Below are positions 57,960 to 64,000 of a stretch of DNA of 64,000 nucleotides, piece by piece. Origin of the DNA: Modestobacter lapidis (GTDB taxonomy: Bacteria > Actinomycetota > Actinomycetes > Mycobacteriales > Geodermatophilaceae); the NCBI GenBank assembly GCA_019779905.1, contig JABAKE010000005.1, positions 186,001-250,000 of the forward strand, in the 5' to 3' direction. The notes under the pieces are model-generated. The model was given only the letters and a program-made list of their open reading frames with translations. It did no database searches and was not told the DNA's origin. Both the position numbers and the translations under genes were made by a program. The first letter of the stretch is position 1. The number at the start of each line of letters is the position of its first letter.

Positions 57960-59527
57960 GTGCGTGACCCTTCGATCTGCTCCCCGAGCGGGGCGTTGTC
58001 TGATGGACCCGAGTCCGCGCCACTGCCCAACATCGCGAGCTCGAGGATGTTGCGCTCAGTTGCCTGCTCACCCGAGAGCGTCCCTGCCACCGCCCCGCTC
58101 CTGAGCACGATCACGCGGTCGGCCAGCCCGAGGACCTCCAACATCTCGGAGGAGACCACGAGCACGGCGCAGCCCTCGTCGGCCAGGGACCCGAGGAGTG
58201 CATAGATTTCGTGCTTGACCGCTGCGTCGATTCCGCGCGTCGGCTCGTCGAGCAGGAGAATGCGCGTCCCCCCGATGAGCGACTTGCCGATCACGACCTT
58301 CTGCTGGTTGCCGCCACTGAGGCTGCCCGCGGCAGCGCCGTACTTGCTGGCCTGCAGACCGACCTTCGCTACCATGTCGGTCACGTCGGCACGACGCGAC
58401 CGGTCGAGGACGAAGGGCCCCTTCGCCCACTTGCGTAGGTTGGGCAGGCAGATGTTGTCCGCGACCGACATCATCTCGACCAGCCCCTGCGCCTTGCGCT
58501 CCTCGGGGACCAGCATCATCCCGACCCGTTGAGCGTCACGGGGACTCCTGATACGGGTCTCCTCGCCGTCGACGAAGAGCTTCATGGTGTCGGCCCGGTC
58601 GACACCCACCAGGCAACGGAGCACCTCAGTACGACCCGACCCCATCAGGCCGGTGAGGGCCAGGATCTCCCCCGCGTGCAGGGAGAAGTTGATGTCGCTC
58701 AGAACGCCCTCGCGATTGAGCCCCTCGACGCGCAGGACCTCCTTGTCGCCGGCAGATCGGTGACGGTCGGCGCTGAAGAAGCGCTCCACCGACCGGCCGA
58801 CCATCAGCTCGATCAGCCGGTTGTCGTCGGGCACCCCCTCGCCGATCCGGCTCTCGATCAACTGGCCGTCGCGGAGCACGGTCATGTCCTCCGCGAGCCG
58901 GCGCAACTCGTCCATGCGGTGGCTGACGTACAGGATCCCGATGCCCTCGCTCTTGAGGTCCTCCAGCACGGCGAAGAGGTGTTCCGCCTCCTGGTCGCTG
59001 AGGGCGGCGGTGGGCTCGTCGAGAACCAGCAGCCGGGCCTGGCGCGAGAGGCCCCGAGCGATCATGGCGAGCTGCTGAACGGCCGGGCTCATCGTGCCCA
59101 GCGGCGCACGACAGTCGACGTGTACGCCGAGCCGAGCGAGCACCTCCTGACTGCGCTGGACTATCGCGCGCGAGTCCACAAAGCCGCCGCGCCCATCGAA
59201 CTCCCCCAGAGCGATGTTCTCCGCCACGGACATGCCGGGCACGAAGATGAGCTCCTGAGGCACCACGCTGATGCCGAGCTTCAGCGCCTGGGCCGGGTTG
59301 CGCAGATGCTGCTCCGCCCCGCCGACGGTGAGAGTCCCCTCGTCGGGCTGTACCAGTCCACCGATGACCTTGATCAAGGTGGACTTGCCGGCCCCGTTCT
59401 CGCCGACCAGCGCGTGACAGCGGCCGGCGTAGAGATCCAGGTCGACGCCGGACAACGCGTGGACGTTGGCATACCGCTTGGACACGTTTCGCAGCGACAG
59501 GAATGGCTGCTCAGCAGGCGGCATCAC
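57956..59527 (-). CDS. Ribose-type (CUT2) ABC transporter ATP-binding protein with two nucleotide-binding domains
   Basis: A 523-residue RbsA-like double ATPase. The first domain has Walker A GENGAGKSTLIK and signature LGTMSPAVQQLAMIARGL, with Walker B LLVLDEPTAALSDQE. The second has the degenerate Walker A GLMGSGRTEVLR and signature SLSGGNQQKVVIGKSL, with LLLDEPTRGIDAAVK. This asymmetric pair is diagnostic of CUT2 importers. Encoded between binding protein and permease. A strong hairpin lies just upstream (59593-59625), which may lower its expression relative to the binding protein. Confidence 0.9.
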   Translation of the reverse strand: MMPPAEQPFLSLRNVSKRYANVHALSGVDLDLYAGRCHALVGENGAGKSTLIKVIGGLVQPDEGTLTVGGAEQHLRNPAQALKLGISVVPQELIFVPGMSVAENIALGEFDGRGGFVDSRAIVQRSQEVLARLGVHVDCRAPLGTMSPAVQQLAMIARGLSRQARLLVLDEPTAALSDQEAEHLFAVLEDLKSEGIGILYVSHRMDELRRLAEDMTVLRDGQLIESRIGEGVPDDNRLIELMVGRSVERFFSADRHRSAGDKEVLRVEGLNREGVLSDINFSLHAGEILALTGLMGSGRTEVLRCLVGVDRADTMKLFVDGEETRIRSPRDAQRVGMMLVPEERKAQGLVEMMSVADNICLPNLRKWAKGPFVLDRSRRADVTDMVAKVGLQASKYGAAAGSLSGGNQQKVVIGKSLIGGTRILLLDEPTRGIDAAVKHEIYALLGSLADEGCAVLVVSSEMLEVLGLADRVIVLRSGAVAGTLSGEQATERNILELAMLGSGADSGPSDNAPLGEQIEGSRT

Positions 59528-59592
59528 GGGAACGCTCCCTCGGTGATATCAGTGACTGGCGAACGGGGCCGGACAGTTTGCCCCCGGGACCC

Positions 59593-59625
59593 GTGCCCGC
59601 CCGCCCTTGTCGGACGGGCGGGCAC
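59593..59625 (-). terminator. Intercistronic hairpin between binding protein and ATPase genes
   Basis: GTGCCCGCCCG (59593-59603) and its exact complement (59615-59625) form an 11-base GC stem with an 11-base loop, 16 bases after the binding-protein stop. Such hairpins in ABC operons stabilise the upstream mRNA or partly terminate transcription. Confidence 0.55.
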
Positions 59626-59640
59626 GGCGGTCGGGCCGAT

Positions 59641-60822
59641 CTAGCTCGGGTCCTGGCTACCCGCGCCCCATGCGCCCTCGAGCCAGTCCTGGGCGTTGTC
59701 CTCTGTGATCAGGTCGGTCACGCCCAGGAGGACGTCCTTGGCCGGCTTCTCGCCGTTGATCTCCTGGATCGCCAGGCGGAGCGCGACGTCCGCGTGCACT
59801 GGCGCGTTCGGCATCACGGCCGCGAATCGACCGTCGATGACGGCCTGGATCTCCGGCTCACTGCCGTCGATCGTGAAGATCGGGATGTCCGTGCGTCCGA
59901 GCTGCTCCATGGCCCGCTGGACACCGAAGGCTGTCGTGCCCGAGTGGACGTACCACGCATCAATGTCCTGACCCTGCGGCGAGCCAAGGAACTGCAGCGC
60001 CACCTGATAGCCCTGCGCTGCGCTGAAGTCTGTGTGCGGCGTGGTGTTGATCGTGATGTCGGGATACTCGGCCCCGAGTGCCTCGGCAAAGCCGTCGCGA
60101 CGGATGATGGTCGCCGAAGCGCCAACGTCACCCCCGGTCTCGGCGATCACACCCTTGCCACCGAGCAGCTCGCCGGCGAACTCCGCCAGCGCCGCGGTCT
60201 GGGCCTTGCCGTCCAGGTAGATCCAGTGGTCGTACTCACGTGTGGCGACGCTGCGCTCCATGCCGACCACGAGGAACCCGTCCTTGTTCAGCTTCTCGAT
60301 CGTCGGAGTGAGTGGAGCTGTCGAGTGCGGCCACACCAGGATCGCGTCGGGCTTCTGGGCCGCGCAGGTCTCCAGGTCCTGGATCTGCTTCAGCGGGTCG
60401 TTGTCGGTGTTGTAGTACAGGATCTCGATGTTCGGGTGGCGGGCCGCTTCAGCCGCCAGGCTGGCCCGCATTGCCTCGGCGAACGGGTGGCGGATCAGCG
60501 CCTGAGAGAAGCAGATCTTGTACGTCTTGTTCGCGTCGCCGATGGGTCCGTCCGCAACCGGCAGGGCGTTGAAGTAGGGCAGCAGGATCGGGGCACCGGT
60601 GTCGGGGTTGGTCACCAGCTGCGGGTCCGGCGCGACCCGCTCGGAGTCGTCGGGGGCGTACAGGAACTGGTCGACGCCGTCGGTACCGCCCGACGCTCCG
60701 GAGCCGCCGGCGGCTGCCTCGGTGTTGGCGTTGGCGCAGCCGGTGGCGAGCAGGGCACTGATGCCGAGAATCGCGACGCCAGCGGTGATCGACTGAGACC
60801 GCGGCTTACGTGGTGCCGTCAT
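59641..60822 (-). CDS. Periplasmic-type sugar-binding lipoprotein of the CUT2 transporter
   Basis: A 393-residue binding protein. The signal has a lipobox LLATGC (Cys29), then a Gly/Ala linker. The mature part shows the ribose-binding-protein fold: TYKICFSQALIRHPFAEAMRASL (cited in part: ICFSQALIRHPFAEAM), NIEILYYNTDNDPLKQIQDLE, DAILVWPHSTAPL and PIFTIDGSEPEI. Members bind pentoses, hexoses, or related polyols outside the membrane. The neighbouring enolase-superfamily enzyme and aldehyde dehydrogenases suggest a sugar acid or modified sugar. A good promoter lies 85 bases upstream. Confidence 0.88.
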   Translation of the reverse strand: MTAPRKPRSQSITAGVAILGISALLATGCANANTEAAAGGSGASGGTDGVDQFLYAPDDSERVAPDPQLVTNPDTGAPILLPYFNALPVADGPIGDANKTYKICFSQALIRHPFAEAMRASLAAEAARHPNIEILYYNTDNDPLKQIQDLETCAAQKPDAILVWPHSTAPLTPTIEKLNKDGFLVVGMERSVATREYDHWIYLDGKAQTAALAEFAGELLGGKGVIAETGGDVGASATIIRRDGFAEALGAEYPDITINTTPHTDFSAAQGYQVALQFLGSPQGQDIDAWYVHSGTTAFGVQRAMEQLGRTDIPIFTIDGSEPEIQAVIDGRFAAVMPNAPVHADVALRLAIQEINGEKPAKDVLLGVTDLITEDNAQDWLEGAWGAGSQDPS

Positions 60823-60906
60823 CTGGGGATCCTCTCGGTCTGCATCCGGTGCGTCGGGACGAGCTCAACTTCTCCGGGATGCGGAAGAAAATGTTCGATT
60901 GGCGGA

Positions 60907-60935
60907 AATGTAGTGACCCGGGCGGGCTAGGTCAA
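60907..60935 (-). promoter_or_regulatory. Promoter of the CUT2 transporter operon
   Basis: On the minus strand TTGACC (60935-60930), a 17-base spacer and TACATT (60912-60907) form a strong vegetative-type promoter about 85 bases before the binding-protein start. It shows that the transporter genes can be transcribed apart from the enzyme genes upstream. Confidence 0.6.
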
Positions 60936-60972
60936 CGGTGTTCGCATCCGTAACCAGACCGGCCCCAGGGGC

Positions 60973-62103
60973 CTAGACAGCCCAGGGCGACCGGTCGGGG
61001 ATGAGTACCTCCCGAGCCGATGACAGCCGGCGCTCGGCAGTCCGTACGAATTGAGGGACGAGCTCGAGTCCCCACCCCGGTTCGGAGGGAACTGCGAGCT
61101 CCCCCGCTACGACGCGCAGCATCGGCTCGTAGATCTCGTCGGTCCAAGTCGTGGGCTCGATCCCCCACTCCTGGTACTGCGAGCAGGCGGGCATGGCCGC
61201 CGCGAGATGGAGTGTGAAGACCTGCAGCATGGAGTGGTTGGAGCAGTGCGGGGTGCAAGGGATGCCTGCGATCTCGGCGAGTTGGGCTACCTTGCGGGCC
61301 CGTGAGATGCCACCGATGTAGCCCACGTCGGGCTGCACGACATCGACAGCGCGCATCCCGAGCATGCGATGGAACTGAGCCAGAGAGTTGTCCTGCTCAC
61401 CACCCGACACGGGGATGTCGAGCGCTGCGGACACCGCAGCTGTGTTCTCGATCTCCGGGAAGGGACACGGCTCCTCATAGTGGTAGTAGCCGTGGTCCTC
61501 CAGCAGCCTCCCGACGCGGATCGCGCGGCTGACCGAGAAACCCCCGTTTGCGTCGGCGCTGAGATCGAAGTCCTCCCCCATCGCCTCCCGCATGTAGGGA
61601 ATGAGGTCCTCGGTACGCCCCGGCCACGCGTCGACGTCACGGCCCATCTCCTCGCCGATCCGAACCTTGCCGCACCGGAAGCCGTTCTCCTCGGCCAGGC
61701 GCTGCATGCGCTCGGCCTCCTGCTGCGGCGTCACCGCACGACTCATGCTGGAGGCGTACATCGGCACCGAGTCGCGTACCCGGCCACCCAACAGCTTGTG
61801 CACGGGCTGGCCTGCCACCTTGCCCAGCACGTCCCACAGAGCCGTGTCGACGCCGCACATGGCGCGCAGCATGAAGGTGCCGGGGTACTTGTACTGGTAT
61901 CTCAGGCAGCTGTCGACGAGCGCCTCGAGGTCCCAGGGATCGCGCCCGAGGAAGAAGGGCGCCACCATCGTGTGCAGGACCTGCACCGTCACCTCGACGT
62001 CGAACGGCGCGGTCTGCCCTATCCCCTCGACACCGTCATCGGTGCGGACTCTGACGACGGCGACCTTCCCCTTGACGAAGGTCTCGATGCTTTCGATCCT
62101 CAC
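60973..62103 (-). CDS. Enolase-superfamily enzyme, mandelate-racemase type
   Basis: A 376-residue MR/MLE-family protein. The three metal ligands are Asp184 (SADANGG), Glu210 (YEEP) and Glu236 (SGGEQ), spaced 26 and 26 as in mandelate racemase. The general bases are the Asp259/His286 dyad (QPDVG; TPHCSNH), 27 apart as in mandelate racemase. The Lys-x-Lys motif on the other face is replaced by Lys146-Val-Arg148. That makes it a probable acid-sugar dehydratase or racemase with one altered base. ATGA overlap couples it to the aldehyde dehydrogenase upstream. The transporter genes follow after 150 bases. The substrate is unknown. Confidence 0.87.
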   Translation of the reverse strand: MRIESIETFVKGKVAVVRVRTDDGVEGIGQTAPFDVEVTVQVLHTMVAPFFLGRDPWDLEALVDSCLRYQYKYPGTFMLRAMCGVDTALWDVLGKVAGQPVHKLLGGRVRDSVPMYASSMSRAVTPQQEAERMQRLAEENGFRCGKVRIGEEMGRDVDAWPGRTEDLIPYMREAMGEDFDLSADANGGFSVSRAIRVGRLLEDHGYYHYEEPCPFPEIENTAAVSAALDIPVSGGEQDNSLAQFHRMLGMRAVDVVQPDVGYIGGISRARKVAQLAEIAGIPCTPHCSNHSMLQVFTLHLAAAMPACSQYQEWGIEPTTWTDEIYEPMLRVVAGELAVPSEPGWGLELVPQFVRTAERRLSSAREVLIPDRSPWAV

Positions 62104-63509
62104 TGCGGGCCCTGCAGGATGTTGCGCATGGCGATTGTCTTGACCTGCGTGAACTCCTGAGCCATGGCGGTGAGGCCCTCGCGACCGACCCCACTCATCT
62201 TGTAGCCACCGAACGCGATGGCGGCGGGCTTGTACAAGCCAGATCCGTTGATCGCGACCAGGCCGGCCTCGAGCTCGCGCGCCATGCGCAACGCCCGACC
62301 GGTGTCGCGGCTGAACACTGATGCGTGCAGGCCGTAGACAGACGAGTTGGCAATGTCCGCCGCGACCTGGTCATCGGTGAAGCGGATGACCGGCCACACC
62401 GGCGCGAAGATCTCGTCGTCGCGCGCTACATCGGCGTCGGCGGTCACGTTGACGAGTACCTGCGGCGCGAGCAGCGCCCCGTCGTTACGACCGGTGCCCA
62501 GCGCCAGCCGGGCTCCCTGCTCAATGACCCGGCCGACCTGTCCAGCGGCCTGAGCAGCAGCGCGATCATGGATCAGCGGCCCGATGTCCGTACCCTCGTC
62601 GAGCTGGTCACCGACGACGAGCTTGCCCAGCTCCGCCACGAGCCTGCCCTCGAACTCGTCGGCGACGTCGCTGTGGACGAGGAACCGCTTGGCCGCCGTG
62701 CAGCACTGGCCGTTCTCGAGGGTGCGGCCGGAGACAGCATGCGACACCGCGAGGTCAAGGTCGGCATCAGGCAGCACGAGGAGCGGGTCGTTCCCGCCGA
62801 GCTCGAGCTTGGTGCGCGCCAGGTGCTTGGCCGCACTGCCGGCGACGTTGACACCGACCGCCGTGCTGCCGGTGAAAGACACGAGCTGCACCAACGGGCT
62901 GGTGACCAGCTGCTCACCCACGCGGCGGCCTTCCCCCGTCGCAACCTGCAGGACGTCCTCGGGCACCCCGGCTCGGTGCAGGAGCTCGACCATCCGCATG
63001 GTCGCCAGCGGCGTGTACTGGCTCGGCTTGATGATCACGACGTTGCCGGTGGCCAGCGCGGGAGCGGTCTTGTGCGTGAACAAGGAGACCGGGAAGTTGA
63101 AGGGAGTCACCAGGACGGCGACCCCATACGGCTCATGGGTCGTCACGATCAGGTCGTTCTCGAAACCGGCCTGCACCTCGCCGGGGATGTTCTGGCCGTA
63201 GATGCGCAACGCCTCGGTGGCGTAGGCGTCGAAGAGCCGGCCGGCATTGCGGATCTCGTCGCGCGCGGCGCTGATCCGCTTACCGTTTTCTGCCGACAGC
63301 AGCTGCGCCAGCTCCTCGACGTGCGGCTCGAGCTGCTGGGAGAAGCGGCGCAGGACGGCAACGCGTTCGTGGGTGGGCGTGCGAGCCCACCCACGCGAGG
63401 CTGCGGAGGCCCGGCGGAGCACGCACTCGACGGCTTCCTCGCTCATGTTCGCGGTGGTCCCGACGAGGTCGCCGGAGTACGGGTTGGTCACGCGAATGTC
63501 AGTGGACAC
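62100..63509 (-). CDS. NAD(P)-dependent aldehyde dehydrogenase
   Basis: A 469-residue aldehyde dehydrogenase. Features are VLVTPFNFPVSLFTHKTAPAL, KPSQYTPL, the Glu motif KLELGGNDPLLVL, the catalytic Cys in LENGQCCTAAKRFLVH, and the closing FGGYKMSGVGREGL. It resembles lactaldehyde/succinate-semialdehyde-type enzymes. Its stop overlaps the MR-type gene, and another aldehyde dehydrogenase gene lies 47 bases upstream, so two related oxidations, or alternative substrates, are handled by this locus. Confidence 0.88.
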   Translation of the reverse strand: MSTDIRVTNPYSGDLVGTTANMSEEAVECVLRRASAASRGWARTPTHERVAVLRRFSQQLEPHVEELAQLLSAENGKRISAARDEIRNAGRLFDAYATEALRIYGQNIPGEVQAGFENDLIVTTHEPYGVAVLVTPFNFPVSLFTHKTAPALATGNVVIIKPSQYTPLATMRMVELLHRAGVPEDVLQVATGEGRRVGEQLVTSPLVQLVSFTGSTAVGVNVAGSAAKHLARTKLELGGNDPLLVLPDADLDLAVSHAVSGRTLENGQCCTAAKRFLVHSDVADEFEGRLVAELGKLVVGDQLDEGTDIGPLIHDRAAAQAAGQVGRVIEQGARLALGTGRNDGALLAPQVLVNVTADADVARDDEIFAPVWPVIRFTDDQVAADIANSSVYGLHASVFSRDTGRALRMARELEAGLVAINGSGLYKPAAIAFGGYKMSGVGREGLTAMAQEFTQVKTIAMRNILQGPQ

Positions 63510-63556
63510 AGGTCATCGCCAATCGTGGAGGTCGGATGTCAGCGGGAAGCGGGAGA

Positions 63557-64000
63557 TCACCAAGCGACAGCGATGTACTTGGTCTCCGTGTACTCGAGCA
63601 TTCCTTCGTGGGCCCCCTCGCGGCCGAGGCCGCTCTGCTTGACACCACCGAACGGCGCCGCGGGGTCTGAGACCAGGCCCCGGTTGATCGCGACCATGCC
63701 GCTCTCCAGGGCCTCGGCGACCCGGAGCGCCCGCCCCAGGTCACCGCTGTAGACATATGCGGACAGGCCCAGGTCGGTCGAATTGGCGGCTGCGACCACC
63801 TCGCCCTCGCAGTCGAACGTCTGGACGGCCGCGACAGGACCGAAGATCTCCTCGCTCACGATCTGCGACTCGGCGGAGACCCCAGCCAGCACCGTGGGAC
63901 GGTAGAAGGCGCCGGGGCCGTCGGGCGCCGAGGCGCCGGTGAGCACCCGAGCCCCGTCACGGACCGCGCCGTCGACCAGATCGGCCACCTTGTCCACCGA
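63557..64000 (-). CDS. Aldehyde dehydrogenase, C-terminal part (5' end outside window)
   Basis: Only the last ~147 residues are visible and the frame is open to the window edge. The segment SEEIFGPVAAVQTF, the SGMVAINRGLVSDPAAPFGGVKQSGLGREG block (cited in part: MVAINRGLVSDPAAPFGGVK) and the closing YTETKYIAV are typical of succinate-semialdehyde dehydrogenases (GabD-like). The catalytic Cys and Glu lie outside the window. It is the first visible gene of the minus-strand sugar-acid cluster. Confidence 0.85.
   Translation of the reverse strand, partial: SVDKVADLVDGAVRDGARVLTGASAPDGPGAFYRPTVLAGVSAESQIVSEEIFGPVAAVQTFDCEGEVVAAANSTDLGLSAYVYSGDLGRALRVAEALESGMVAINRGLVSDPAAPFGGVKQSGLGREGAHEGMLEYTETKYIAVAW

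Noticed and set aside
1-64000. CRISPR array or phage structural genes
   Set aside because: No regularly spaced repeats and no capsid, terminase or tail genes were found on either strand; only integrase fragments and att-like repeats hint at mobile DNA.

Overview
The window is very GC-rich (roughly 70%), uses many GTG starts with GGAGG-type ribosome binding sites, couples genes through ATGA/GTGA overlaps, and encodes an F420-type luciferase-like oxidoreductase, a class F/E-type sortase, PaaX/PadR/GntR/IclR regulators and a fused ThrE exporter. Together these point to a soil-type actinomycete (Actinomycetota). A family such as Geodermatophilaceae or Pseudonocardiaceae would fit, but the sequence alone does not settle it. 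There is no complete rRNA or tRNA gene and no CRISPR array.

Region 1 (1-15.0 kb) is aerobic aromatic-acid catabolism through CoA thioesters. A beta-oxidation pair (3-hydroxyacyl-CoA dehydrogenase, enoyl-CoA hydratase), an LLM oxidoreductase, a PaaZ/BoxD-type semialdehyde dehydrogenase with a separate MaoC-type hydratase, an amidase, a secreted tannase-family esterase and a PaaX regulator lead to a minus-strand operon. That operon holds a cupin, an acyl-CoA thioesterase, an aryl-CoA ligase and a fused monooxygenase/old-yellow-enzyme protein of the 2-aminobenzoyl-CoA monooxygenase/reductase type. A Rid-family gene diverges from it.

Region 2 (15.0-18.1 kb) carries a sortase next to its likely single surface substrate, and an MBL-fold hydrolase. 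Region 3 (18.3-27.6 kb) is a plus-strand operon: a truncated copy of the N-terminus of indolepyruvate ferredoxin oxidoreductase, a ThDP enzyme, an NMT1/Ssu-type ABC importer with two different permeases, and a full-length fused indolepyruvate ferredoxin oxidoreductase. It looks like uptake plus (oxidative) decarboxylation of an unidentified, probably aromatic, 2-oxo acid.

Region 4 (27.9-30.4 kb) holds a small secreted protein, a ThrE exporter and a broken SDR tail. Region 5 (30.4-44.4 kb) combines two GntR regulators, a monomeric sarcosine-oxidase-like enzyme, proline dehydrogenase, P5C dehydrogenase, an IclR regulator, a Rieske demethylase with its reductase, a BCCT betaine transporter, a DapA-family enzyme and a vestigial aldehyde dehydrogenase. 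The set reads as a proline-betaine (stachydrine) to glutamate pathway.

Region 6 (45.1-49.3 kb) is a likely mobile segment. It is bounded by two partial copies of a tRNA-Pro 3' end and carries a YefM/RelE-type toxin-antitoxin pair and a PadR-controlled ABC transporter. Region 7 (49.7-56.4 kb) is decayed: intact aldehyde dehydrogenase, FAD monooxygenase and ADC-like genes lie among a frameshifted FAH-family gene, truncated acyl-CoA dehydrogenase and cupin genes, and scrambled integrase pieces. Region 8 (56.5-64.0 kb) is a minus-strand sugar/sugar-acid locus: two aldehyde dehydrogenases, an enolase-superfamily (MR-type) enzyme, and a ribose-type ABC importer.
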